A stretch of DNA of 64,000 bases. It comes from Aeromonas sp. FDAARGOS 1405. Lineage in GTDB: Bacteria > Pseudomonadota > Gammaproteobacteria > Enterobacterales > Aeromonadaceae. How positions within the stretch are numbered: the first letter of the stretch is position 1; each line of letters opens with the position of its first letter. The stretch is taken from contig NZ_CP077311.1 of the NCBI RefSeq assembly GCF_019048265.1, positions 4,039,001 through 4,103,000 of the forward strand, written 5' to 3'. Positions 36,902-44,733 of the stretch are shown here, one piece after another. The notes beneath the pieces were generated by a model. That model made no database searches and was not told where the DNA came from. It saw nothing but the letters and a program-made list of their open reading frames with translations. The translations under genes were made by a program, and so were the position numbers.

Positions 36902-38695
36902 TTACTTAATTGCTACGTTAGCAGCCACGGCGATCTGATAGATAATTTGAGTAATATCCTTGACCGATTGCATGGTTTTGCTGTCGACCTTGGGCAACAC
37001 CAGGATCTGATCACCGGGCTGGACACTCCCCTTATCTTTAAACTCCACCAACCCGTTGGCATGAACCACGGCAATCCGCTGGTCATTCGCACGCTCGGTG
37101 AATCCGCCCGCCCAGGCCACATAGTCATCGAGAGTCGCATTGGCGTTATAGACCACAGCTTGTGGCATCAACACTTCCCCACCGACCTGGATCAGGTCGG
37201 TTCTGTTCGGTATGACAATCTGGTCACCCTGTTCCAACTGAATGTTCGCAACAATCCCCTTGTCTGCGACCACCACCTTGCCAAGTGGCTGAATTTTTCT
37301 GGCCTTTTCGACAAAGCGCATCACCAGTTCTGCCTCTTTGGCACGGATCGCCGCTTCACCATCCGAGCTGGCAGGAGCAGTAAACACACTGCGTTCCAAC
37401 CGGTTGAGCGACTCTTCCAACATCTCTTTTTGCCGCGCAGCGACACTCTTGCGCATCAGGTAGATGGATTGGTAATCGGCAAGCTGTGGGTCAATGGGAA
37501 TATGGTTGAGAAGCTCATGCAGCTTGGTCTGCTTGCGCACAGTGAAATATGAGGGCCCCATATAGCTACCTGCGACCTGCACATCATAAACCTGAGCATG
37601 CATGTCATCATTGAACAAGACTTTGTCACCATCCTTAAGCTGAAGGCTGGCAAAATCCTTGTAAGGTAAATAGATGGAGAATGGACCACTTGGACGGTCA
37701 CCTATCACCCCGACATGACTCACCTTGGCAAGCGGCAGTGCGTAGTTGACCAGCTCCGAGCCTAGCGTATTACGCTGAGTCAATTCGAAACGGAAGGGAT
37801 TACGAACCTTGCCCGCGACATTTATCATCGGGCCCTGTGGCTCTACCAGGATGACATCCTGATCTTTAAAAGAGAGCTTGGGCATTTTGCCCTGCTGCAT
37901 GAATTCATACAGATCGATTTTTTGGATGACCTGGTTCTGGCGTAATACCTTTATTTGACGATAGCTGCCGCGCTCCGAGTCGATCCCCCCAGCCCGTTTT
38001 AGAAAATAGAGCACACTGTCAGAGGATTGACCCGCATACTGGCCTGGCCGTATTACCGGGCCAGTGACAAACACACTCACGGGAGTTGTTGTCAGCAGGT
38101 TGACGTAGATATTGACATTATTTGTAAAAACATCGCCAATCCTGCTGGTCACCAGATTATTGACCTGGCTGGCTGGCACATTCTTGACATTGATCGGGCC
38201 GACATCAGGGATGAAGATATTACCTTGATTATCTACCGTCACTACATTTGAAAAGTTGACAGCTCCCCAGATCCAGATATTAAGTTTGTCACCCGGAGCT
38301 ATCAGATAATTGTCATTCAAACCATCACTGCGTTCAGTTTCATACCCACCTGCAAACAGATTGGCGCCATAAGGAGGAGGTAATCCTGCCTCTGCCAGGG
38401 GCAGTAATTTTCGTACATCTGCCTCACCGGGTAACAACATCCCTTGACGATTCTGTTGAGTAAAACTCCCGGTCGTTGAACTTGTGTTTGCCTGCCCACT
38501 CAGTGCAGCTTGACCACCAAGCTGAGGGCCGGTGTTTTCTGCAGCTTTTCCTGAAAGGGTGTAACCAAATGATGATCCATTTGCTTGCGCTAAATCAGGT
38601 GCGGCAAGGGTCATGGTTGTGCAGGATGTACTGATGAGGAACAGAAGTGTGCCAAGCTGATATATTTTCATTTTTTTCAAACCATTTGCCTTCAT
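36902..38695 (-). CDS. kpsD: capsule export outer-membrane (OPX) protein, KpsD-like
   Basis: 597 residues from ATG 38695. Signal peptide near MKIYQLGTLLFLISTSCTTM, probably cut before PDLAQ; a lipobox is not convincing. The poly_export domain is YLIAPGDKLNIWIWGAVNFS (about 130-150), followed by repeated SLBB beta-grasp domains (VFVTGPVIRPGQYAGQSSDS, VAGKVRNPFRFELTQ, VQVAGSYMGPSYFTVRK, IQVGGEVLMPQAVVYN). It forms the outer-membrane/periplasmic exit channel. The ATG follows the lipoprotein gene stop by one base (TAA-A-ATG), so the two are coupled; the frame remains open to a TTG at 38710, and an ATG at 38671 is another option. Confidence 0.9.
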   Translation of the reverse strand: MKANGLKKMKIYQLGTLLFLISTSCTTMTLAAPDLAQANGSSFGYTLSGKAAENTGPQLGGQAALSGQANTSSTTGSFTQQNRQGMLLPGEADVRKLLPLAEAGLPPPYGANLFAGGYETERSDGLNDNYLIAPGDKLNIWIWGAVNFSNVVTVDNQGNIFIPDVGPINVKNVPASQVNNLVTSRIGDVFTNNVNIYVNLLTTTPVSVFVTGPVIRPGQYAGQSSDSVLYFLKRAGGIDSERGSYRQIKVLRQNQVIQKIDLYEFMQQGKMPKLSFKDQDVILVEPQGPMINVAGKVRNPFRFELTQRNTLGSELVNYALPLAKVSHVGVIGDRPSGPFSIYLPYKDFASLQLKDGDKVLFNDDMHAQVYDVQVAGSYMGPSYFTVRKQTKLHELLNHIPIDPQLADYQSIYLMRKSVAARQKEMLEESLNRLERSVFTAPASSDGEAAIRAKEAELVMRFVEKARKIQPLGKVVVADKGIVANIQLEQGDQIVIPNRTDLIQVGGEVLMPQAVVYNANATLDDYVAWAGGFTERANDQRIAVVHANGLVEFKDKGSVQPGDQILVLPKVDSKTMQSVKDITQIIYQIAVAANVAIK

Positions 38696-38696
38696 T

Positions 38697-39071
38697 TTAT
38701 TGCTCAGCAAGAAGGTTGCTGACAGAGGTCTGTTCCAGTTGAGGTATCAGATACCATTGTTCTTCAGTCTTGCATGCCGCGCGTCTTTGCGAGTGGCCTT
38801 GCACACTGTTAAACAACAACTCAACGCACTCAAGACCCAGAGCCGAAACATAACGTTGCCCCAGGGTATAGGTCACATTGTTTCTACTGAATGCTGCCCC
38901 CTGTGGCAGCGTATTCAGCGCCTGCTGCAGATCGGGAGGCATGACATGCAATTCGGTAGCAATCGAGGGGTTGACGAGAGGACGAGACGCTTCTACCTGC
39001 TTTGGCTCATATGCGCAGCCACCAACTTGTATGGCTAATGAAATCGCCAATAACCGGGTTGCATAATTCAT
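38697..39071 (-). CDS. small lipoprotein at the head of the capsule operon
   Basis: 124 residues with a lipoprotein signal (LAISLAIQVGGC, lipobox VGGC with Cys19), so a mature outer-membrane or periplasmic lipoprotein of about 106 residues. Two further cysteines (in LGLECVEL and RAACKT) could form a disulfide. I do not recognise the family. As the first gene of the operon and coupled to the KpsD-like gene, it may help assemble or anchor the export channel; that role is inferred from position only. Confidence 0.8.
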   Translation of the reverse strand: MNYATRLLAISLAIQVGGCAYEPKQVEASRPLVNPSIATELHVMPPDLQQALNTLPQGAAFSRNNVTYTLGQRYVSALGLECVELLFNSVQGHSQRRAACKTEEQWYLIPQLEQTSVSNLLAEQ

Positions 39072-39141
39072 GTGTCAATATTTTCCATGGAGTCAAATGT
39101 TAATCTGTTAAAACTTTACAGTCTTATGCTCTGGTAATTTT

Positions 39142-39258
39142 TTACCGATTTGCTGGTAATCTTTGCGACCCAAGAAGAACTGCAATATTCAGCATTACGA
39201 AGATTTTCATATCCTCTACATACCAAAGTGGGCCATGAAGTACCTCATTAACAGGCAA
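39142..39258 (-). pseudogene. possible decayed gene fragment in the capsule leader
   Basis: A 38-codon open stretch bounded by in-frame stops reads as a plausible protein end (GPLWYVEDMKIFVMLNIAV, then LLGSQRLPANR). The same frame upstream is also open for 42 codons between two stops (…RAFCNVRSKRSYIEQITL…). It faintly recalls the C-terminus of polyprenyl-phosphate sugar transferases, but the match is weak. It could be chance. Confidence 0.2.
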
Positions 39259-39500
39259 TCAGTCAAGACTTGAAAAAGCGATTGATTCAAGCTGGATCAG
39301 CGTGATTTGCTCAATATATGAGCGCTTACTGCGTACATTGCAGAATGCTCTGAACGAATCGAGTAAAACGCGAATATATGATGGATATCAGGCAGTACAC
39401 CGTCTGTATTGCTCAGAGCAGTCATAAGCCTCAAGACGGGTGACACAGTTCAAATGTTGGCAAAGTGTTACACAAATGATACCAGCATCTCTTGTTTGGC

Positions 39501-39514
39501 CATAGCTACCGCAC
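39501..39514 (-). promoter_or_regulatory. ops-like element, copy 1
   Basis: Minus strand GTGCGGTAGCTATG, containing the ops core GCGGTAGC (E. coli ops GGCGGTAGCGT). Ops elements in the nontemplate strand pause RNA polymerase and recruit the antiterminator RfaH to long polysaccharide operons. It lies about 430 bases before the first capsule gene, in the correct orientation. Confidence 0.65.
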
Positions 39515-39539
39515 AACACGAGGTGCCGGGAAAATTAGA

Positions 39540-39553
39540 CATAGCTACCGCAC
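39540..39553 (-). promoter_or_regulatory. ops-like element, copy 2
   Basis: An identical 14-base copy of GTGCGGTAGCTATG, 39 bases from the other and in the same orientation, about 100 bases downstream of the TATAAT box at 39656-39661. That spacing suits an element inside the transcribed leader. Confidence 0.65.
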
Positions 39554-39655
39554 GGCGATGACATCCTGCCGGATAAAAAGCATACAAGATGGATGTGAAA
39601 TAAATACAGGAGGGACAAAATACGTGGACTGCCAGCTCAAAAAGCCAGCAGATAG

Positions 39656-39661
39656 ATTATA
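39656..39661 (-). promoter_or_regulatory. candidate -10 box of the capsule operon
   Basis: TATAAT on the minus strand. The hexamer 17 bases upstream (ATGCAC) is not a good -35, so an activator or another promoter may be involved. It sits upstream of both ops-like elements, as expected for this operon type. Confidence 0.4.
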
Positions 39662-39959
39662 ATGTAAGCACCCAACCCGTGCATGAAAGCGTCACAATGT
39701 GACGTATATCATACTTATTCTCGTTTTTTTTGAATGCTACCAATAAGCCGCAATTGGGTCAACAATCAAAAATTCCACCTGCAATCCCCACCCGATGAAA
39801 AAATCAGCAAAATACTGTTTTTTAAGAATTTTTTATTTAATTTTTCATTGGCAAAAAATGTATTCACATGGTGTAAATAATTTTGATGATGCTCCAGATT
39901 AATTTAGAAACGTCTAAATTATTCCTCTTCCCTTCCAGAAAAAATTAATTTTTGTGAAG

Positions 39960-40190
39960 TCACAATATTGATTTTTCAATGAAAATGAAATAGGAGAAAT
40001 CTGATTTACCCAGGAAGTCATATCCGACATCCCTCTCAAACTCCTCGCCCTGCGCGATAAACCAGTCCACGCCAGCGAGCATCATCACGTCACATGTTAC
40101 ACATTTGTTCAAATAACGAACTAAGCCGGGATGCTGATGACCTCCCCTTATTAAGGGCATCAACGCGATAGCCCATTTATCGACCAACAT
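39960..40190 (-). CDS. doubtful 76-codon reading frame or gene remnant
   Basis: The central part (MLAGVDWFIAQGEEFERDVG) has codon use like the host's genes, and the frame extends upstream in-frame for 12 more codons without a start. There is no ribosome site before the ATG at 40190, and the 3' end runs into AT-rich DNA. I do not recognise the family. It may be the remnant of a longer gene lost when the capsule locus was rearranged. Confidence 0.25.
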   Translation of the reverse strand: MLVDKWAIALMPLIRGGHQHPGLVRYLNKCVTCDVMMLAGVDWFIAQGEEFERDVGYDFLGKSDFSYFIFIEKSIL

Positions 40191-40302
40191 GATTTTTTTT
40201 AGTTTTTCTGGCCGTGATTGACAGGGTTATTGTCTGTTGACTATGCCTGATATGTGTCCGATTGAATCAGCGACACAGGGTCACAACGACATTGGAGGGG
40301 GC

Positions 40303-40827
40303 ATGGACGCTAACACTCTATCAAGGATCGGCCTGCTGGTTTCGTTGCTCACCAGCGCAGGAGCGATAGCCAATGACAATATTCTTACCCTGCAACTAGG
40401 CAAGGCATTCAGCAATGAAAAGCTCGACATCAAATTCGCCGACGCCAAGTTTCACCATATGTTCTGGCGCTGGGGAGACTCAGGCTGCCAATTTGGGCTG
40501 GGGGTGCGTGGAGGAACACTCAAGGTAGAAGATGAAGAGACCGCAAGACTGGGAGGCGGCGCCCGTATCGAATGCCAATGGGGTAACTGGGTGACCTGGA
40601 TACCCGGCGAAATGGTCTGGCTCAATCAACATCAATTTGGCACACGCGGCCACGGCTTCAAGGATTATGGCGGCCCCTTCCAGTTCGCTCTGGGCATCGG
40701 TCTCGGCTACGCCATCACCAAGAATTGGCTGATCGGCTATCAATATGAGCACATGTCCAACGCCTATATGTATGACAAGAACCCGGGGCTGGACAGCCAT
40801 ACCCTCCATATCGAGTACCGTTTTTAG
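40303..40827 (+). CDS. pagL: lipid A deacylase PagL-like outer-membrane protein
   Basis: 174 residues with a signal peptide (cut near AIA-NDN) and an eight-stranded-barrel pattern ending in EYRF. The PagL family signature is present: GYQYEHMSNAYMYDKNPGLD, with His150 and Ser152 as catalytic pair and Asn153 next to them. In the P. aeruginosa enzyme the acid (Glu140) lies 14 residues after the His (His126); here that position is Asp164. PagL removes the 3-linked acyl chain of lipid A. ATG at 40303 is chosen for the GGAGGGGG site and the signal peptide; the frame stays open to 40237. Its own terminator follows. Confidence 0.87.
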   Translation: MDANTLSRIGLLVSLLTSAGAIANDNILTLQLGKAFSNEKLDIKFADAKFHHMFWRWGDSGCQFGLGVRGGTLKVEDEETARLGGGARIECQWGNWVTWIPGEMVWLNQHQFGTRGHGFKDYGGPFQFALGIGLGYAITKNWLIGYQYEHMSNAYMYDKNPGLDSHTLHIEYRF

Positions 40828-40866
40828 CCAGACAGGCTTTGTCGCTATCACCGGAACACTCTGCAA

Positions 40867-40894
40867 AAAAGCCTTCACTTCTGTGAAGGCTTTT
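40867..40894. terminator. bidirectional terminator after pagL
   Basis: AAAAGCCTTCAC / GTGAAGGCTTTT stem with loop TTCT, flanked by A- and T-runs. It serves pagL (+) and the dipeptidase gene (-), which end facing each other. Confidence 0.9.
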
Positions 40895-40999
40895 CGTTAT
40901 GTAGTCTTCTGATAACCGGGGTGGCCGTGAGAGGATCACCACACTCAGGAAATGGATGACGACACGCTCTACCGCTTCACCACATCATGGGGGTGGCAA

Positions 41000-42496
41000 T
41001 CAGTCCTTTTTCGCCTTGTTGGCGAAGAAGATATCGGCCTGAATATCCTGAGTGCGCACAGTGAAGATCTGGTTGGTCAGCTCTTCAGTCAACGCCTCGG
41101 CCTCCTTCATGACTCGCAGATTGAAGTCGTTGAGCATGTTGTTGGCAGCGGTCTTGTCGGTCTTGACCGTTTTCAGATAGTTGGCTTCCATCTCTTTCTG
41201 CTCTTTGGCGATCTTCGCCTCCCAGCTCTGGTAAGCCTGCTTCACCATGGGGGCCAGTTTGGGGTAATCGGTCATTACCAAAGTCTGCAGTTTGCGATAT
41301 TTCCAGTAGATGGAGTCGCTGTCGGCCTTGTCGCTACCCATGGCATAGTGCGCCGGATAGGCTTCCAGACCGCTGTAGTAGGGAACGAAGGCGGTCAGAT
41401 CCGCCATGCCGAGGCCCACATAGGTCACCTCCCCCACCTCACGCGGCATCCAGGGGCGTACCTGCATCACATGGGACTCGTAGGTGCGAAACACGCTGAC
41501 GGGGCGCCACGGCTCCTGACCGTTCAACCCCTTGCTGTAGGGATCGTGTTCGGTGCCGTCATAGTGATTGCGCAGCACCGCCTTGACCTCCTCCAGGGTC
41601 ATCTTCTTCTCGGGGGAGAGGGTGACCGGGAACTGGCGACCGGAATCCACCGCCTGCTTGAGCGAGGGGTTGAACATCTGCTGGATGTTCCAGACCCGCG
41701 GATCGTTATAGGTACGGTCCCGCTCGTCATCGCGGGTATAGGCTTTCGAGAAGTTGAACGCCCCCTCCTTTTGCGGATGGTAGAGCCCCTTCTCGGTGGC
41801 AAATTCGATCAGATTTTTCGATCCCATCATATCGGCACTGGCGGGATCGTACTGCTGCAGGCGGCCCTGATTGCCGGTGGCAAAGTAGTGATTTTTCGGC
41901 AGACGCTGCGCCATCCAGTGATGGCCGGTGGCAGTCTCCAGATACCAGAGCTCGTTATCATCCACCACGGCGACACCAAATCCCTCTCCCGCGCCTATGG
42001 TCTCGATGATGTTGCCAAGCAACGAGATCGCCTCGCGGGCCGATGTGGACCGGGAGAGCAACACATCGGGAATGTCATCCTCGGTGATCCCCTTATCTTC
42101 CACATAGGGGTCAAAGGCGAGCGCTTCGGGTGAGGCAAAAATGGACTCGGTGCCGCTCACCCCGACTCCCTTCTCGTTGAACCCGGTGGCGCCATGCAGC
42201 TGGGTCTTCCAGTTCGGTACCGTGGTATAGCGCAGGGAGTTTTTCGGCAAGGGGTAGCTGAAATCATTGGCGCCATTGTGAGCCTTGGAGCTGTGCATAC
42301 CGCTCTGCCCCTGCTTGGCCGGATGGATCACGAAATGCTGGGCTTTCAGGGCATCGCTGTCGGCGCTGCGGGCCACCATCATGGAGCCATCGGCGCTGGC
42401 TTCACTGCCGACCAGCAAGGTGGTACAGGCGAACGCCGACGAGAAGAGAGCAAGGTTGATGGAGAGTGCGACGACGCACTTTTTGAAGGAATACAT
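41000..42496 (-). CDS. C69-family dipeptidase (Ntn hydrolase), secreted
   Basis: 498 residues from ATG 42496 (perfect AAGGAGAT site). The signal peptide ends SSAFA and the next residue is Cys24 (CTTLLVGSEASADGS), which becomes the N-terminal nucleophile, as in lactobacillal PepD dipeptidases. Other family stretches: TESIFASPEALAFDPY, DVLLSRSTSAREAI, GEGFGVAVVDDNELWYLET and PWRPVSVFRTYESHVMQVRPW. The C-terminal 80 residues form a charged helical tail. Likely a periplasmic dipeptidase for peptide use. The frame extends upstream to 42769 but without a credible start. Confidence 0.9.
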   Translation of the reverse strand: MYSFKKCVVALSINLALFSSAFACTTLLVGSEASADGSMMVARSADSDALKAQHFVIHPAKQGQSGMHSSKAHNGANDFSYPLPKNSLRYTTVPNWKTQLHGATGFNEKGVGVSGTESIFASPEALAFDPYVEDKGITEDDIPDVLLSRSTSAREAISLLGNIIETIGAGEGFGVAVVDDNELWYLETATGHHWMAQRLPKNHYFATGNQGRLQQYDPASADMMGSKNLIEFATEKGLYHPQKEGAFNFSKAYTRDDERDRTYNDPRVWNIQQMFNPSLKQAVDSGRQFPVTLSPEKKMTLEEVKAVLRNHYDGTEHDPYSKGLNGQEPWRPVSVFRTYESHVMQVRPWMPREVGEVTYVGLGMADLTAFVPYYSGLEAYPAHYAMGSDKADSDSIYWKYRKLQTLVMTDYPKLAPMVKQAYQSWEAKIAKEQKEMEANYLKTVKTDKTAANNMLNDFNLRVMKEAEALTEELTNQIFTVRTQDIQADIFFANKAKKD

Positions 42497-42953
42497 GAGA
42501 TCTCCTTGTTGCACAGAGTGGTTGCAAATAAGCGGTGGCGCGCCAGTCAACCTGCCGCTGTCACAAGGGATCTGCGCGGTGACACGGGCCGGACAGTGCG
42601 GGCCATCAAACCGTAAACACGAAAAAGAGCAGTGCGAATAAACCATGGAAACCAGGGAGGTAGCCAGGCCCCCTGATAGGCGACCTGTGCGCATTTCTGC
42701 TTTCCGCTGTCCCGCTGGCGTGGCGATACTAGGCCCAATCAACTGACTTGAGTGTGACTGACAGCCCAAAACACCAACAATAAAGACTCAATCGATGCAA
42801 AATGTTGATAAGTGTGACAAGTGCAGGATCCTTGGCGACATTCAGCCGTCAACACAAGGCACGCAAGGCGCATACAGAAGGGAAATAAAGAGATGAGGAG
42901 ATGTGACGCGCGGGATGGCGTGCTGACGCCATCCCGCGATTCAAGTCAGTAGG
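42497..42953. other. 457-bp gap between maiA and the dipeptidase gene
   Basis: It holds the dipeptidase promoter region on the right of its start and the maiA terminator (42909-42938). I see no convincing gene or known RNA motif in it. Confidence 0.4.
42909..42938 (-). terminator. hairpin after maiA
   Basis: CGCGGGATGGCGT / ACGCCATCCCGCG stem with a GCTG loop, 15 bases after the maiA stop. The stem is very strong but the following U-run is weak (TCACATCTC). Confidence 0.7.
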
Positions 42954-43589
42954 TCACTGCGCATCCGGCTGGTTTGCGGGGGCGGCCTTGATAAAGGCTT
43001 GCAACTGTTCGCAGTTGGCGACGATGCGGCGGATAGTGGGGTAATCGTCCAGGGTCATGTCGTAGCGGCGGGCGTTGTAGACCTGGGGCACCAGCATGCA
43101 GTCGGCCAGGGTCACTTCGTTGCCGACGCAGTAGACACCGGCGGTGGTCATCAACAGCTGTTCGAGGGCGGTGAAGGTCTCGTCAATCCAGTGGCGATAC
43201 CAGCGGGCCTCCTGCTCGTTGTTGGCCCTGAAGTGCTCTTCCAGATAGTTGAGTACCCGCAGATTGTTGAGCGGGTGAATATCACAGGCGATCATGTTGA
43301 CGATCTGGCGCACCCGTGCCCGCGCGTCGGGGGAAGAGGGCATCAGTGAGTAGGCGGGATAGGTCTCGTCGAGGTACTCCATGATGGCGACCGACTGACC
43401 GATCTGCACATCGCCATCCACCAGAAACGGCACCAGCCCTTGCGGGTTGATCCGGCGATAGGCCTTCTCGCTCTGCTCGCCTTGCCGCAAATTGATGGGA
43501 TGCTGCTCGTAGGCGAGCCCCTTGAGCTGCAACACGATCCGCACCCGAAAACTTGCCGATGAACGCCAATAGCCAAACAACTGCAACAT
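42954..43589 (-). CDS. maiA: maleylacetoacetate isomerase
   Basis: 211 residues, zeta-class glutathione transferase. The N-terminal LFGYWRSSASFRVRI carries the zeta SSxSxRVR glutathione-catalysis motif; NPQGLVPFLVDGD and the C-terminal VGNEVTLADCMLVPQVYNARR are also typical. It converts maleylacetoacetate to fumarylacetoacetate. ATG at 43589 gives the canonical MLQLFGYWRSS start. Last gene of the tyrosine operon, 138 bases after the hydrolase stop; that gap contains several TCCGG repeats but no gene. Confidence 0.95.
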   Translation of the reverse strand: MLQLFGYWRSSASFRVRIVLQLKGLAYEQHPINLRQGEQSEKAYRRINPQGLVPFLVDGDVQIGQSVAIMEYLDETYPAYSLMPSSPDARARVRQIVNMIACDIHPLNNLRVLNYLEEHFRANNEQEARWYRHWIDETFTALEQLLMTTAGVYCVGNEVTLADCMLVPQVYNARRYDMTLDDYPTIRRIVANCEQLQAFIKAAPANQPDAQ

Positions 43590-43727
43590 AATCTGTCCCT
43601 GCTTTTTATCTGGGCCCGAAGCCCGGCAGATGCTCGTCACCTGCCTCCTTGTGTATCCGGCACCGGTTGAGGCTCGTCGTGATCCGGACATATCCGGAAT
43701 ATCCTTGCCGCCAACCGGCGCTGGCCA

Positions 43728-44723
43728 TCAACCTCCCTGACCGCTCGCTGGCACCACCTGTTGAGAGATGGTGCCAAACAGATTTTGGCCAGAGCGATCT
43801 TCCATCGAGATCGACACTCTATCACCAAACTGCAAATAGGAGGTTGTAGCTTGATCACAATCAAGAATTTCCAGCATGCGGCGCTCGGCGATGCAGGATG
43901 AACCGGCGCTGCGATCGTAGTTGGAGACGGTGCCCGAGCCGATGATGCAACCCGCCCCGAGCGGTCTTGTCTTGGCGGCGTGGGCAATCAGTTCAAAGAA
44001 GTTGAAGGTCATGTCCACCCCGGCATCCGGTGCGCCAAACAGGGCACCATTCAGATGGGTGCGCAGGGGCAGCAGCACCTTGCCATCGCGCCAGTCATCC
44101 CCCAGCTCGTCCGGGGTGATGGCCACCGGCGAGAAGGCGCTGGACGGCTTGGACTGGAAGAAACCAAATCCCTTGGCCAGCTCCCCCGGAATGAGATTGC
44201 GCAGGCTCACATCGTTGACCAGCATCAACAGTTTGACGTGACTGGCGGCCCCCTGCGGGCTCACCCCCATCGGCACATCGTCGGTGATGATGGCCACCTC
44301 CGACTCGAAATCGATCCCCCACTCCTCGGAGCCCATGACAATCGGCCCACGGGGAGCCAAAAAGCTGTCGGAGCCCCCCTGATACATCAACGGATCGTGC
44401 CAGAAGCTTTCCGGCATCTCGGCGCCGCGAGCCTTGCGCACCAGCTCCACGTGGTTGACGTAGGCGCTGCCATCGGCCCACTGATAGGCACGCGGCAAGG
44501 GAGAGAGGCAAGACGCTTCGTCAAAGGGGAACGCCTCGGCCACACGGCCCTCGTTAAGCTGCTGATAGACAGCCTCAAGCCTGGGGGCAACCTCGGCCCA
44601 CTCATCGAGGGCGGCCTGCAAAGTCGGGGCTATCTCGCTCACCCGCACTGCCCGGGTCAGATCCCGGCTCACCACCACCAAAGCGCCATCGCGCTTGCCA
44701 TTGTTCAATGTTGCCAATTTCAT
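43728..44723 (-). CDS. fumarylacetoacetate hydrolase
   Basis: 331 residues, the shorter bacterial form of fumarylacetoacetase. Family core: VYVNH-type segment read as SAYVNHVELVRKARG, WGIDFESEVAIITDDVP (metal-binding Glu/Asp), LMLVNDVSLRNLIPGE and PLGAGCIIGSGTVSN. It cleaves fumarylacetoacetate to fumarate and acetoacetate, the last step of tyrosine degradation. ATG 44723 follows AAGGAA and lies ten bases after the hmgA stop. Confidence 0.93.
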   Translation of the reverse strand: MKLATLNNGKRDGALVVVSRDLTRAVRVSEIAPTLQAALDEWAEVAPRLEAVYQQLNEGRVAEAFPFDEASCLSPLPRAYQWADGSAYVNHVELVRKARGAEMPESFWHDPLMYQGGSDSFLAPRGPIVMGSEEWGIDFESEVAIITDDVPMGVSPQGAASHVKLLMLVNDVSLRNLIPGELAKGFGFFQSKPSSAFSPVAITPDELGDDWRDGKVLLPLRTHLNGALFGAPDAGVDMTFNFFELIAHAAKTRPLGAGCIIGSGTVSNYDRSAGSSCIAERRMLEILDCDQATTSYLQFGDRVSISMEDRSGQNLFGTISQQVVPASGQGG

Positions 44724-44733
44724 AAGCGATTCC

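Larger units (their letters stand above)
39072..40302. other. 1.2-kb mostly non-coding region heading the capsule operon
   Basis: This gap separates the divergent capsule operon and the PagL-like gene. Seen in it: a GGTAA/TTACC inverted repeat (39133-39146), a possible decayed reading frame (39142-39258), two ops-like elements (39501-39553), a TATAAT box on the minus strand (39656-39661), an AT-rich tract (about 39720-39980) and a doubtful 76-codon frame (39960-40190). The layout fits a long RfaH-controlled leader of about 580 bases before the first capsule gene. Confidence 0.6.

Noticed and set aside
39142..39258. Calling this a true small gene
   Set aside because: No ATG, no ribosome site and in-frame stops directly upstream; kept only as a possible relic.
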